64,000 nucleotides of DNA from Dyadobacter sp. 3J3. GTDB taxonomy: Bacteria > Bacteroidota > Bacteroidia > Cytophagales > Spirosomataceae. Shown piece by piece: positions 42,402-52,680 of this stretch. The stretch is taken from contig NZ_VTOL01000008.1 in NCBI RefSeq assembly GCF_009801115.1, positions 124,001 to 188,000 on the forward strand, read 5' to 3'. Below the pieces are notes generated by a model. That model worked only from the letters and a program-made list of their open reading frames with translations, was not told the DNA's origin and searched no databases. Numbering within the stretch: position 1 is the first letter of the stretch; the number at the start of each line of letters is the position of its first letter. A program made the translations under genes and the position numbers.

Positions 42402-43401
42402 GGTGCAAGATAAGCAACTCTCTTCTCCAAAAGAAAAAACAACTTGGAGAAAGCTTTTTTGGGTGGCCAAGCTTGTGGTGACGTTATTGATTGTCAGCTA
42501 CATTTACCACACTTTTGAAAATGAACAAAAAGGTATTCAGGATATTGGTTTGGTGTATAAGACCATTTTCGTTCGAAATCATGTTTTAATTATCTCTATT
42601 ATATTAATATTAGTACCAGTAAACTGGGCATTGGAAAGTCTGAAATGGCAGCGATTGGCCAGAAAAGCAGTGCCGGTTACATTTTGGGAAGCATTTCAGG
42701 GGACACTTACCGGATTGGCCATTGGTGTGGCAGCACCAGCGCAACTCGGGGATACAATCGGAAGAGTAGCATCACTCCGCTCCCACGATCGGCTGAAAGC
42801 GATTGGTGCAGCCCTGGTTTCCAATGGTATCCAGTTTTATGTTTCTATTATTGGAGGCGGAATTGGTTTGCTCTGGGTGGGCGAAAAACTCGGTCTTGAT
42901 CCTTTTTCCAGAACCGTACTAAACTCGCTTCTGATTATTTTGATCGCACTTGCACTTATAATTGTTTCACGTCGCCGAAAGTTAACAGGCTGGAAATCTG
43001 AAAAAGTTTTCTTGTCTAAAATGCTATCGTATTTTCAGATTATCGGTCAGTATAGTGCAGAAGATCTGGCCATAGCAACCTTGTACGGATCACTGCGTTA
43101 TTTTGTTTTCTTATCCCAGTTTGTCCTGGTATTATCTCTTTTCGATTTTGGATTAAACTATACGGATCTTTCTGCCTGCACGGCACTTATTTTTCTGGCC
43201 AAAACACTTATCCCGGCGGTTAACGTTTTGGGAGATTTAGGGCTTAGAGAATTCACAGCGTTATTCGTTTTTAAACAATATAATTTACCAGCCGAACAAA
43301 TTATCGCAGCCACTTTTCTGGTCTGGGTTATAAACGTTCTCGGCCCTATACTCATTGGAATTTTCCTACTTTGGAAATATAAATTGAAAAGCCTGAAATA
43401 G
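42400..43401 (+). CDS. Lysylphosphatidylglycerol synthase TM-domain (UPF0104/YbhN-like) protein
   Basis: A 333-residue inner-membrane protein with 7-8 hydrophobic segments, of the LPG_synthase_TM family (PF03706). Motifs: ESLKWQRLARKAVPVTFWEA, GTLTGLAIGVAAPAQLGDTIG, ALVSNGIQFYVSI and NVLGDLGLREFTALFVF. Family members act as lipid flippase-like or accessory proteins for glycolipid export; this one lacks the catalytic LPG synthase domain. It is divergent from ruvC and 33 nt upstream of a glycosyltransferase, suggesting a shared role in envelope glycolipid synthesis (inference). Confidence 0.82.
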   Translation: MVQDKQLSSPKEKTTWRKLFWVAKLVVTLLIVSYIYHTFENEQKGIQDIGLVYKTIFVRNHVLIISIILILVPVNWALESLKWQRLARKAVPVTFWEAFQGTLTGLAIGVAAPAQLGDTIGRVASLRSHDRLKAIGAALVSNGIQFYVSIIGGGIGLLWVGEKLGLDPFSRTVLNSLLIILIALALIIVSRRRKLTGWKSEKVFLSKMLSYFQIIGQYSAEDLAIATLYGSLRYFVFLSQFVLVLSLFDFGLNYTDLSACTALIFLAKTLIPAVNVLGDLGLREFTALFVFKQYNLPAEQIIAATFLVWVINVLGPILIGIFLLWKYKLKSLK

Positions 43402-43434
43402 GCAGTTAAATGTCCTGACTTAATATTTATACAA

Positions 43435-44586
43435 ATGATTGAACACTACGTAGCACCGTGGATGGTGCCTGTTTTATGGATTTTAATATGCAGTTACGGC
43501 ATTTTCACAATCCTATTATGCATACTCTGGAATTCCTTGCCTTCGGTCAATAAAAAACAAAGCAATACGTCCAACTTTCTTTCGGTGATCATTCCCGTAC
43601 GTAACGAGCAGGAATCAATTGAAAGCCTTTTAAATGATCTTGAAAAGCAAAGTTTTCCAAACGAACGATTTGAGGTCCTGGTGGTAGACGACGGATCAAC
43701 GGATCGGACAGCCGCGATTGTCAAAAGACTGAGTGCCCATTCGACTTGTACCATTTCCCTAATCTCACTCACCAATACCCCAACGACTTCACCAAAAAAA
43801 CGAGCAATTGAAACTGCAATAATTCAGGCGAAGGGAAATATTATCGTTACCACGGACGGCGATTGTCGTGTGAAACCCCAATGGCTTCAGGCAATATCTG
43901 ATTGCCAGATGTCCACCAAAGCAAAATTGATCAGCGGGCCTGTTACTTTTTTCAAGGAAACTTCATTCACAGATTATTTGCAGACTGTGGAATTCTCCAG
44001 TCTGATCGGCAGCGGAGCAAGTGCTATTGCAGCAGGTTTTCCTTCACTTTGCAATGGAGCAAACCTGGCTTACGAGAAAAGTGCGTTTTTAGCTGTAGAC
44101 GGTTATGATGGTGTGAGACATATTGCTTCGGGCGATGATGAATTTTTAATGCATAAAATTGCCGCCAAATATCCGGGAAGTGTCAAATTTTTGAAAAATC
44201 CGGAAGCCGTTGTATCAACAAAAGCACATAAAGATTGGTCACTATTTTTCAGACAACGAAAACGATGGGCTAGCAAGTGGAAACACTACCAAAGCAAGAC
44301 GCCATTGATACTCGCGCTTTATGTATTTTCATGTAATCTTTCCGTGATTCTTTCCGCGTTTTTGTGGGTATCCGGAAACCTCGACACGCAGAATTTTTGT
44401 ATTTTACTTTTGATCAAATGTGCCCCGGAATGGTTATTTTTAGGTACAGTTCTACAATTTCTTAGAAAATCTGTGTCCATTTTCTTCATACCGTTTACTC
44501 AAATCCTCTACCCTTTCTATGTATGTTTTTTTGGTTTAATTGCACAAAAACCAGAATACGAATGGAAAGGTCGAAAACTGATCTGA
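43435..44586 (+). CDS. Membrane glycosyltransferase, family 2
   Basis: A 383-residue GT-A enzyme anchored by an N-terminal helix (VLWILICSYGIFTILLCI) and C-terminal helices. Catalytic features: VLVVDDGSTDRTAAI, TTDGDCRVKPQWLQ (DxD), GDDEFLMHK (acceptor-site ED-like), FRQRKRWASKW (Q/RxxRW). This is the pattern of processive-type GT2 enzymes, with the donor site on the cytosolic face. It forms a small cluster with the upstream flippase-like protein. Confidence 0.9.
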   Translation: MIEHYVAPWMVPVLWILICSYGIFTILLCILWNSLPSVNKKQSNTSNFLSVIIPVRNEQESIESLLNDLEKQSFPNERFEVLVVDDGSTDRTAAIVKRLSAHSTCTISLISLTNTPTTSPKKRAIETAIIQAKGNIIVTTDGDCRVKPQWLQAISDCQMSTKAKLISGPVTFFKETSFTDYLQTVEFSSLIGSGASAIAAGFPSLCNGANLAYEKSAFLAVDGYDGVRHIASGDDEFLMHKIAAKYPGSVKFLKNPEAVVSTKAHKDWSLFFRQRKRWASKWKHYQSKTPLILALYVFSCNLSVILSAFLWVSGNLDTQNFCILLLIKCAPEWLFLGTVLQFLRKSVSIFFIPFTQILYPFYVCFFGLIAQKPEYEWKGRKLI

Positions 44587-44707
44587 TTTTAATAAATATC
44601 ACCTCGCATAATCTAATCAGGCATGGTTTTCGTAAATACTATTCGTACAGAGAAGTACAGGGTCTGGTAACGCCCTTTTTCTGACAAACTAACCATCATG
44701 AAACAAT

Positions 44708-44944
44708 ATGAAAAGTCTTTTCTCATTCTCAAAACGTTGCCTGGATGCAATCCTGTGGTCCCTTGGATTATCTTCGGTGGTACTTATTTTAATGCTCGGT
44801 TTTTATATATGCTGGACAAAACCGCTATCAAAATCCGGAAATTTCGAATTAGCTGAAAAACCCGTAAAAGAAAAACAGATTCAGTCTTTTCAGAAAACAC
44901 CTTTACCTGTTTTGGACAAACGTTCGGTTTACGCCGGGATGTAA
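44708..44944 (+). CDS. Small single-pass membrane protein
   Basis: A 78-residue protein: basic N-terminus, one strong membrane segment (LSSVVLILMLGFYICW, about 21-36) and a hydrophilic tail rich in Lys and Pro. No family recognised. It follows the glycosyltransferase by 121 nt and may be co-transcribed. Confidence 0.5.
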   Translation: MKSLFSFSKRCLDAILWSLGLSSVVLILMLGFYICWTKPLSKSGNFELAEKPVKEKQIQSFQKTPLPVLDKRSVYAGM

Positions 44945-45260
44945 AAGCTTCCAGGTAAATTACCTTTAAATTAAGTGCTAAGACATACTAATAATTAGCC
45001 TTAAATCTCCTCTCTCCTTTTTTTAATTCAAATATTATTGTCTTAGATTGTCTCTTGAAAGCGCCTGAGTTTTCGAGGTTGTTGGCCATATATTTTCACA
45101 AAATTTCTAAAACAGGTTTGTTTTTTTTATCGATTTTTTCTACAAAAATTAATCCTTAAATATTTTATAAAATTGTCGAATAATATCGATTGATTCTTGA
45201 CATTGATTTTACGATTGAGTAAGTTTAACAACCTAATTTACTCATCCTTAACTTCATGTT

Positions 45261-45476
45261 ATGAGAGAGCACAGAAATACTTCGCTATCAAATCCTGGTG
45301 ACTCTACTCCCAGTAACCTCGCTCAAACAGGTAAGACATACGCATGGAAGCCAAAAGATGATATTCGTATCAGGGAGCTAGCTAAGTGTATAAATTTCGT
45401 ATCTCATCCGATATGTCACGATCTTTCCTTGATTGATCCTGATTGTTTACGGCATTTTGAAGTTATTGATTACTAA
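45261..45476 (+). CDS. Small hypothetical protein
   Basis: A 71-residue open frame with an ATG start, no signal peptide and no recognised family. Composition is mixed, with two cysteines near the C-terminus (HPICHDL and DPDCLRHF). It stands alone between the membrane protein and the AraC gene; the 316-base spacer 44945-45260 and the 199-base spacer 45477-45675 show nothing else. It could be a chance frame. Confidence 0.35.
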   Translation: MREHRNTSLSNPGDSTPSNLAQTGKTYAWKPKDDIRIRELAKCINFVSHPICHDLSLIDPDCLRHFEVIDY

Positions 45477-45675
45477 TGATTTGTTAAACCGGATTTATAA
45501 ACGGTTTTTGTCCCTACCTTCTGTTTTGGATCCTGACGCTCATTGCCTTTTCATTATTATAAAGTAAACGCACTAGCCCTTGTCATTATAGACTGAAAAA
45601 ATTAATTTATTATTAGAATATCGGTCATTTTCACTAATCTTTGCTGCTGTTATTTGAATTTCATAGCTTTATAGC

Positions 45676-46581
45676 ATGATAATCAGTGAGTCAATCGAAG
45701 ATTTTTACAAGTCGCACCCTACCGCCAAACCTCTTTCGGCGGATCACAATAATGCAGCAAAACCGCAAGGACACTTCAATGTATTTTCACGGAAATTTTG
45801 TAATCGATATAATGCGTACAGCCGCAGGGACTATTACAAGATCTCTCTGATCATCGGCAAAGGAAAATTGCTTTATGGAGATACCGAAATTGAGATAAAC
45901 CAAAACGCACTTGTCTTCTTTAACAGAAATGTTCCTTATTCATGGGAAAATATTTCGGAAAACCAGTCCGGATATTTTTGTCTTTTCAATGACGAGTTTT
46001 TGAATGGAATGAGGCATACGAAAAGTGTTATGGATTCACCCATTTCTAAAATTGATACAATTCCTGTATTTTTCATAACAGAACAACAGGAAAAGTATCT
46101 TTTGGACTTATATCAAAAAATATGCGCTGAGGTTGAGTCTAACTACGTTTACAAATATGACCTTATCAGAAACTATGTGAACCTGATCATTCACGAAGCT
46201 GTTAAAATGCAAGCTTCGGAAATCAGCGACAGCCATGTGAACGGTTCGAGCCGGATTACATCTTATTTTTTCGAGCTGATGGACAGACAGTTTCCGATAG
46301 ACTCTCCCGAACACAAATTACAGCTTCGCACAGCCAAAGATTATGCACAAAGGTTATCCGTGCACATCAACCACCTGAACCGCGCACTAAAAGAAGTAAC
46401 CGGAAAAACTACAACCGAACACATTACCCAGAGGTTGATACAGGAATCTAAACTATTATTAAAAAATTCTAACTGGACAATTTCTGAAATAGCTTATTGC
46501 CTGGGATTCGAATACTCAGAGTACTTCAATAATCTTTTCAAGAAACAAACCGGAATAACACCAAATTCATTTCGAAAATGA
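45676..46581 (+). CDS. AraC-family transcriptional regulator
   Basis: A 301-residue regulator with an N-terminal cupin-like sensor (YGDTEIEINQNALVFFNRNVPY) and a C-terminal double helix-turn-helix (LSVHINHLNRALKEVTGKTT, TISEIAYCLGFEYSEYFNNLFKKQTGITPNSFRK). Situated 93 nt upstream of the RND efflux operon on the same strand; regulation of that operon is inferred from proximity. Confidence 0.9.
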   Translation: MIISESIEDFYKSHPTAKPLSADHNNAAKPQGHFNVFSRKFCNRYNAYSRRDYYKISLIIGKGKLLYGDTEIEINQNALVFFNRNVPYSWENISENQSGYFCLFNDEFLNGMRHTKSVMDSPISKIDTIPVFFITEQQEKYLLDLYQKICAEVESNYVYKYDLIRNYVNLIIHEAVKMQASEISDSHVNGSSRITSYFFELMDRQFPIDSPEHKLQLRTAKDYAQRLSVHINHLNRALKEVTGKTTTEHITQRLIQESKLLLKNSNWTISEIAYCLGFEYSEYFNNLFKKQTGITPNSFRK

Positions 46582-46641
46582 ATGTTTGAATTTTACAGTT
46601 TATTGTTTGAAATAGATAGTAATAAGTGCTTTGCCCTATCG

Positions 46642-46649
46642 TATTTTTG
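46642..46649 (+). promoter_or_regulatory. -7 element (TATTTTTG) of the RND operon
   Basis: TATTTTTG fits TAnnTTTG and lies 26 nt before the first start codon. No -33 TTG at the normal distance was found. Confidence 0.45.
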
Positions 46650-46674
46650 TAACATTAGAATACAAGTTTAGAAA

Positions 46675-48153
46675 ATGGTTAAAATGAAATTAAATTTCGC
46701 CCTGAGTCCGTATCAGACTTCAATAATCTTCTGTAATTTTTACTATTTGCCCAACTTGATAAAATATAAAAAATTTTTATTTCTTGTCATACTGAGTTTT
46801 TTGCTTTCTGAAACAAAAACCAGATCCCAGGCACTTACACTTTCTGACGCCATTTCGACCGCCAAAAGCAATTATGGCACACTCAAAGCAAAAGCGAATT
46901 ATATCAACGCCTCCAAAGCAACCGTTCGCCAGACCGAAAAAGATTACTTACCTAACCTTAACCTTTCTCTTCAGCAGGATTATGGAACTGTAAATGGGCA
47001 GAATGGCCCATTATATGGTTTGGGAGGACTTGGGGTTGCATCGTCCGGTTTGCCGCTAAGCAGCCAAAACTGGAATTCAGCATTCGGTGCGATGTATCTT
47101 ACCAATGTCAACTGGGATTTTTTTGCTTTCGGGCGGGCGCGGGAAAAAATAAACGTCGCCAAATCCACCGTGGTTCGTGATCAGAGTGATCTTGATCAGG
47201 AATTATTTCAACACGAAATTCGTGTCGCAGCTGCTTACCTGAATTTACTGGCAGCACAAAGACTGATAAAATCGTGGCAAAATAATCTTGTTCGCGCAAG
47301 TGCTTTGAAAAATGTAGTAGTTATAAAAGCAAAAAACGGATTGATCGCCGGTGTGGATTCCTCACTTGCCAATGCGGAAGTTTCCAGTGCCAAAATCGCG
47401 ATTACCCGTGCACGGGATTTCGAACAGGAACAAGCAAACCGATTGGCCGTTTTGATGGGTGTTGAACAACAGGCGTTTATTTTGGACACAGTTTTCATTA
47501 CCAAAATCCCTATTTCTTTCAGCGACTCCATCACCAGTTCAAGTCCTGACCATCCGCTATTAAAGTATTATTCCAATCGTATTTCGCTTAGCAACCAACA
47601 GGCAAAATATTACCAGACGCTCAGTTATCCGACATTTTCAGCTTTTGGTGTTTTTCAAACAAGAGGTTCTGGTTTTAATTCTAATTACGCAAGCGATCAG
47701 CATTCCTACACGCAGAATTTTTATGATGGCGTAAAACCCGTTCGCTCTAATTATCTTTTTGGCTTAGGTGTCGTGTGGAACATGACCAGTATTCTCCGCG
47801 TCCGCAATCAGGTTTTGGCGCAAAAGTTTGTTTCCAACGCCATGCAGAATGAGTACGATCTGATTGATCAGCAATTAAAAAACCAGCTTCTTTTATCCAA
47901 TAACAAGATAAAAAATGCACTGGATAATTATCAGGAAGCACCGATCCAGATTAAATCTGCCTCGGATGCGTTTATCCAGAAAAGTACACTGTATAAAAAC
48001 GGGCTCAGTAATATAGTAGATCTCACACAGGCCTTATACATTTTGAACCGTGCAGAAACCGACAGAGATATCGCATTTAGTAACGTTTGGCAAGCGCTTT
48101 TGTTAAAAGCCGCCGCCGCAGGAGATTTTAGTTTATTTACCAGCAGCTTTTAG
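46675..48153 (+). CDS. TolC-family outer-membrane efflux channel of the RND system
   Basis: A 492-residue channel protein. The signal region (YKKFLFLVILSFLLSETKTRSQ) lies about 30 residues into the frame, so the start is probably downstream of the annotated ATG; no other ATG is convenient. Two outer-membrane efflux domains are visible (ALTLSDAISTAKSNYGTLK, AQRLIKSWQNNLVRASALKN). First gene of the tolC-permease-adaptor operon. Confidence 0.88.
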   Translation: MVKMKLNFALSPYQTSIIFCNFYYLPNLIKYKKFLFLVILSFLLSETKTRSQALTLSDAISTAKSNYGTLKAKANYINASKATVRQTEKDYLPNLNLSLQQDYGTVNGQNGPLYGLGGLGVASSGLPLSSQNWNSAFGAMYLTNVNWDFFAFGRAREKINVAKSTVVRDQSDLDQELFQHEIRVAAAYLNLLAAQRLIKSWQNNLVRASALKNVVVIKAKNGLIAGVDSSLANAEVSSAKIAITRARDFEQEQANRLAVLMGVEQQAFILDTVFITKIPISFSDSITSSSPDHPLLKYYSNRISLSNQQAKYYQTLSYPTFSAFGVFQTRGSGFNSNYASDQHSYTQNFYDGVKPVRSNYLFGLGVVWNMTSILRVRNQVLAQKFVSNAMQNEYDLIDQQLKNQLLLSNNKIKNALDNYQEAPIQIKSASDAFIQKSTLYKNGLSNIVDLTQALYILNRAETDRDIAFSNVWQALLLKAAAAGDFSLFTSSF

Positions 48154-48222
48154 AATTTGTTATAATTAGGGAAAGCCATTTTCAATGGAGCAGCCCTACT
48201 GTATAATTCCTACCCAATTAAT

Positions 48223-51200
48223 ATGGATTTAATAAGAAATGCACTTCGTAAACCCATTTCGGTTTTAGTACTTGTTGCCGGGATGTTCTTTTTTGGTATC
48301 AATGCAGTGCGTACGATCAAAGTGGATATTTTTCCGGCCATGGATTTGCCCGTTATTTATATCTCTCACCCCTTCGGAGGTTTCACCCCAAACCAGATGG
48401 AGGCCTATTTCGGCAAGCCTTACGTTAATATATTTCTGTTCGTAAATGGTTTGAAAGCCGTTGAAACAAAAAATATCCAGGGGCTAACCCTGATGAAACT
48501 AAGTTTTTACGAAGGCACCAATATGGCGCAGGCAGCGGCAGAATTAAGTGCTTTTGCAAACAGGATGCAATCTTCCTTTCCACCCGGATCACAGCCACCG
48601 TTTATTATCCGGTTTGATGCTTCTACACTTCCGGTCGGACAATTGGTTTTCAGCAGCGCCACACGTTCCAATAATGAACTTCTTGATCTTGCGCAGGTTT
48701 ACATCCGTTCTTCTTTTACTTCGATACCAGGACTAGTTTCGCCTCCGCCTTTTGGTGGGAACCTTCGTACCATATTGATTAAAGCGGATCCTGATTTACT
48801 TCGTTCACACAACCTTACGCCTGATCAGCTGGTAGAAGCCATCCGTTTAAACAATCAGGCAACGCCGGCAGGAAATGTTAGGATCGGGGATAAAAATTAC
48901 CTGACGCCTGCAAATACTTCTATTAAAAACGTAAAAGATTTTGGCGACATTCCTTTGTTTAAAGGAACGGTGCAAAATTTATATTTAAAGGATGTTGCCA
49001 CCATTGAAGATGGCGCCGACCTTACAGCGGGTTATGCCCTAGTCAACGGAAAAAGATCCGTTTATCTACCCATTACAAAATCTGCGGATGCTTCTACCTG
49101 GGAAGTGGTGCAGAATTTAAAAAAGGCTATTCCTCGTTTCCAGAGTATTTTACCGGAAGATGTAAAAATATCATATGAATTCGACCAGTCTGCCTATGTA
49201 ATTAATGCGGTTGAAAGTTTAATTACGGAAGGAGCCATCGGAGCAATTTTAACGGGAATTATGGTACTGATCTTTCTGGGTGACCCGCGCGGCGCCTTGA
49301 TCGTGATCATGACGATTCCTACCTCTATTATAGCGGGTGTATTATTTTTGAAATTATTTGGTCAGACCATCAATATCATGACGCTGAGCGGACTTTCCCT
49401 GGCCATTGGTATCCTGGTGGATGAATCGACTGTGACCATAGAAAATATTCACCAGCATCTCGATCTCGGAAAACCCAAGGCGCTCGCAATTTGGGATGCT
49501 TGCAAAGAAATAGCTTTCCCGAAACTCCTTATCCTTCTTTGTATTCTGGCAGTTTTTGCGCCGGCTTTTACAATGACCGGTATTCCGGGAGCTCTTTTCC
49601 TTCCATTAGCCCTTGCAATTGGATTTTCTATGCTTGTGTCATTTCTTCTTTCCCAGACCTTTGTTCCAATAATGGCCAACTGGCTGATGAAAGATCATTT
49701 ACATAAAAAACCATCTACTAATTCAAGCATTAACGGCACTGAAACCGATACCTGGGATGAGAAAAAACAACTGGCAAACACTGAATATTTGAAGAGCAAC
49801 AAAAAAATCAGCGGATTTGAAAAGTTCAAAAATGGATTTGTCCGCATGCTGGACAAATTATTCCCAAACAAAAAACTAGTTGTTCTTGCCTATATTGTGC
49901 TGATTACCGGTGCAGCCGGACTTCTGCTTTTCGATATCGGACGTGATGTTTTGCCCAAAGTGAATGGACGTCAGTTTCAGCTTCACATTCGCGTTGCAGA
50001 TGGCACACGAATTGAACGTACAGAAGAAAAACTAATCAAAACGATCAGTGCTCTCGAATCGATTGTAGGAAAAGAGAATATTTCGATCACATCAGCATTT
50101 GTTGGAATGCACCCGGCGCAGTTTTCCGTGAACCCGATTTATTTGTTTACAAGCGGGCCTCATGATGCAATTCTTCAGGTGAGTTTGAAAGAGGATTATA
50201 AAGTAAATCTTGACGATTTAAAAGAAAATCTTAGAAACAAAATGAAGCAGGATTTGCCGGATGTTAAACTTTCTTTCGAGCCAATTGAACTAACGGATAA
50301 AATTCTTAGTCAGGGTTCGCCTACACCGGTGGAAGTGCGCATTATGAGTAAAAACAAAAAACAGAATGAAGAATATGCCAATAAAATCGTCGCTAAACTG
50401 CAACAGGTAAGTTTCCTTCGTGATGTACAGATTGCCCAGCCATTGCATTATCCTGCTGTAAAAATTGACATAGACAGAAAACGTGCGGCCCAATTAGGCG
50501 TAGATATGTCTGATGTTTCACGGTCGCTGACAGCGTCTACTTCATCTTCCCGGTATACTGAGAAAAACGTTTGGCTGGATGAAAAAATTGGTCTTAGTTA
50601 TGCGGTTCAGGTTCAGGTCCCAGAAAATCAGATGAACAGTATTAACAGCATTGGCGAAATACCCATCCTGAAAAATTCTGCCCGTCCTGTACTAAGCGAT
50701 GTAGCGACTATAAAACTGGATACAACCTATGGTGAAAATGATAATTTGGGCGCGATGCCGGTTATGTCTGTAACGGCCAATTTACATAAAACGGATCTTG
50801 GAACGGCATCAAAAGCTGTCAATGAAGCCATTGCTTCTCTGGGCGAACTTCCCCGCGGTTTGACGATTGAACCAATTGGCCTAAGCACTGTTCTTACAGA
50901 AACGCTTGACAGCCTTCAATCTGGACTTGGGGTTGCTATTGTGGTGATTTTCTTGATGCTGGCTGCCAATTTCCAGTCATTCAAAGTCTCGCTTGTGGTA
51001 CTTACTACCGTCCCGGCCGTACTATTAGGAGCACTAGCCATGTTGACAATTACCGGATCTACCTTAAACTTGCAGTCTTATATGGGTATCATTATGTCGG
51101 TCGGGGTATCAATTTCCAATGCTGTACTTTTGGTAACCAATGCCGAGCAGCTCAGAAAACATAATGGCAATGCTTTACTTTCAGCAAAAGAAGCAGTAGA

Positions 51201-51459
51201 ACTTCGTCTGCGTCCAATTTTAATGACCAGTGTCGCCATGATCGTGGGTATGATTCCGATGGCTGCGGGACTGGGCGAAGGCGGAGACCAGGCATCTCCT
51301 CTGGCAAGGGCAGTTATAGGAGGTTTGATTGCTTCCACCGTTGCTGCACTTGTTATTTTACCATTGGTTTTTGCCTGGGTACAGGAAAAAACATCAACTG
51401 CTTCGGTTTCCCTTGATCCGGAAGATAAGGAAAGTAAATTTTATGTGCCTGCTCATTAA
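48223..51459 (+). CDS. RND-family efflux permease
   Basis: A 1078-residue inner-membrane proton antiporter of AcrB/MdtB size. Hallmarks: VRTIKVDIFPAMDLPVIYI at TM1, PTSIIAGVLFLKLFGQTINIM, and the TM4 motif GILVDESTVTIENIHQHLDL with D400-E401 replacing the DD pair of AcrB; later IIMSVGVSISNAVLLVTNAE and RLRPILMTSVAMIVGMIPMA. The porter domains are present. Being flanked by its own TolC and adaptor genes, it forms a complete tripartite pump; substrate unknown. Confidence 0.92.
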   Translation: MDLIRNALRKPISVLVLVAGMFFFGINAVRTIKVDIFPAMDLPVIYISHPFGGFTPNQMEAYFGKPYVNIFLFVNGLKAVETKNIQGLTLMKLSFYEGTNMAQAAAELSAFANRMQSSFPPGSQPPFIIRFDASTLPVGQLVFSSATRSNNELLDLAQVYIRSSFTSIPGLVSPPPFGGNLRTILIKADPDLLRSHNLTPDQLVEAIRLNNQATPAGNVRIGDKNYLTPANTSIKNVKDFGDIPLFKGTVQNLYLKDVATIEDGADLTAGYALVNGKRSVYLPITKSADASTWEVVQNLKKAIPRFQSILPEDVKISYEFDQSAYVINAVESLITEGAIGAILTGIMVLIFLGDPRGALIVIMTIPTSIIAGVLFLKLFGQTINIMTLSGLSLAIGILVDESTVTIENIHQHLDLGKPKALAIWDACKEIAFPKLLILLCILAVFAPAFTMTGIPGALFLPLALAIGFSMLVSFLLSQTFVPIMANWLMKDHLHKKPSTNSSINGTETDTWDEKKQLANTEYLKSNKKISGFEKFKNGFVRMLDKLFPNKKLVVLAYIVLITGAAGLLLFDIGRDVLPKVNGRQFQLHIRVADGTRIERTEEKLIKTISALESIVGKENISITSAFVGMHPAQFSVNPIYLFTSGPHDAILQVSLKEDYKVNLDDLKENLRNKMKQDLPDVKLSFEPIELTDKILSQGSPTPVEVRIMSKNKKQNEEYANKIVAKLQQVSFLRDVQIAQPLHYPAVKIDIDRKRAAQLGVDMSDVSRSLTASTSSSRYTEKNVWLDEKIGLSYAVQVQVPENQMNSINSIGEIPILKNSARPVLSDVATIKLDTTYGENDNLGAMPVMSVTANLHKTDLGTASKAVNEAIASLGELPRGLTIEPIGLSTVLTETLDSLQSGLGVAIVVIFLMLAANFQSFKVSLVVLTTVPAVLLGALAMLTITGSTLNLQSYMGIIMSVGVSISNAVLLVTNAEQLRKHNGNALLSAKEAVELRLRPILMTSVAMIVGMIPMAAGLGEGGDQASPLARAVIGGLIASTVAALVILPLVFAWVQEKTSTASVSLDPEDKESKFYVPAH

Positions 51460-51475
51460 TCTAAAATATAACCTG

Positions 51476-52615
51476 ATGCAACCAACAAATAAATATTCGA
51501 TCATTAACGGACTGGTTTTCAGTATTATGATTACCACTGTTATTGGATGCAATTCCAAGGCAGAGGAAAAAGAGAAAGCTGAGAAAGCGGGGAAAGTTGC
51601 TGCCGCTCCAACCGCCACGGTAACTTTTCCTCTTGAAAAAGAAGATCTGTCAACGGCTTTTCATACGCCGGGTGAACTCATTTCCTATCACGAAGTGGAC
51701 CTGTATGCAAGGGAAACAAGTTTTGTAAAAAAACTCTATGCAGATGTTGGTTCGGAAGTAAAAGCGGGTCAATTACTGGTTTCAATGGAAGCGCCAGAAT
51801 TGAATTCGCGCCTGGCCGGAGCTGAATCAAGAGCAAAAGCACAAGAAGCTGCATACATTGCCAGTAAAGCTAATTATTCACGTTTAGTGGAAACCAGCAA
51901 AACGCCGGGAACAATTTCCCAAAATGATCTGGATCAGGCTCTGGCACGTATGGATGCGGATTATGCACAGCTTCAATCAGCGAAAGCAAGTCAGAAAGAA
52001 GTGGGTGCCAGCAAAAATTACCTGGAAATAAGAGCGCCTTTCGCGGGTATCATCACGGCAAAAAATGTGAGTCCGGGTGCCTACGTCGGCCCAGCCGGAA
52101 AAGGATCTGAATTCCCCTTGTTCACTTTGCAGGAACAAAGGAAAATGCGTCTGGTGGTATCTATTCCGGAAGCCTATGTCGGTTATGTTACCAACAAGAC
52201 TGAAATCAGTTTTTCTGTAAAAGCATATCCAAACCAGAAATTCAAAGCCAAAGTAAAACGCCTTGCCGGTGCACTTGACAGCAGACTTCGTTCGGAAAGA
52301 ATTGAAATGGATGTTTTCAATGATGACAAAAAATTATTCCCAGGCATGGTTGCAGAAGTGGAAATTCCACTTTCATCCGACATACCTTCTTTTGTAGTTC
52401 CAAAAACTGCCCTTGTCAATTCTATGGAAAGAGTGTTTGTTGTAAAAGTTGTAGACAACAAAGCATTATGGGTTGATGTTAAAAAAGGAAGAGAGATGGA
52501 TAGTACCGTAGAAATTTTCAGTGGAGATCTTCAGATAAAAGATCAGCTGGTAAAAAAAGCAAGTGAAGAGGTAAGAAATGGTTCTGTACTGCATACCAAA
52601 CTTGCATCTTTGTAA
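51476..52615 (+). CDS. RND periplasmic adaptor, lipoprotein
   Basis: A 379-residue adaptor started at ATG 51476; the lipobox cysteine is C25 (TTVIGC). A longer frame reaching to 51329 overlaps the permease and is rejected. Layout: lipoyl half (SYHEVDLYARETSFVKKLYA), coiled coil (GAESRAKAQEAAYIASKANY), barrel (RAPFAGIITAKNVSPGAYVG, FPLFTLQEQRKMRLVVSIPE). Order tolC-permease-adaptor is the reverse of the usual adaptor-permease-tolC. Confidence 0.9.
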   Translation: MQPTNKYSIINGLVFSIMITTVIGCNSKAEEKEKAEKAGKVAAAPTATVTFPLEKEDLSTAFHTPGELISYHEVDLYARETSFVKKLYADVGSEVKAGQLLVSMEAPELNSRLAGAESRAKAQEAAYIASKANYSRLVETSKTPGTISQNDLDQALARMDADYAQLQSAKASQKEVGASKNYLEIRAPFAGIITAKNVSPGAYVGPAGKGSEFPLFTLQEQRKMRLVVSIPEAYVGYVTNKTEISFSVKAYPNQKFKAKVKRLAGALDSRLRSERIEMDVFNDDKKLFPGMVAEVEIPLSSDIPSFVVPKTALVNSMERVFVVKVVDNKALWVDVKKGREMDSTVEIFSGDLQIKDQLVKKASEEVRNGSVLHTKLASL

Positions 52616-52630
52616 AAGACCTACTTCAAA

Positions 52631-52674
52631 GAAATCCCCTGAAAGCAACTATTTTCAGGGGATTTCTTTTTTTT
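52631..52674 (+). terminator. Terminator of the RND operon
   Basis: GAAATCCCCTGAAA and TTTTCAGGGGATTTC form a 14-bp stem followed by a T-run, 16 nt after the adaptor stop. Confidence 0.9.
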
Positions 52675-52680
52675 ACTGTT

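Noticed and set aside
51329..51475. Longer N-terminus for the RND adaptor
   Set aside because: It overlaps the permease gene by 131 nt and would bury the lipobox inside the protein; the ATG at 51476 gives a standard lipoprotein signal.
52183..52461. Antisense and other-frame open frames throughout (e.g. opposite the RND adaptor)
   Set aside because: They lie fully inside well-supported genes in other frames, lack family features and are typical shadow frames.
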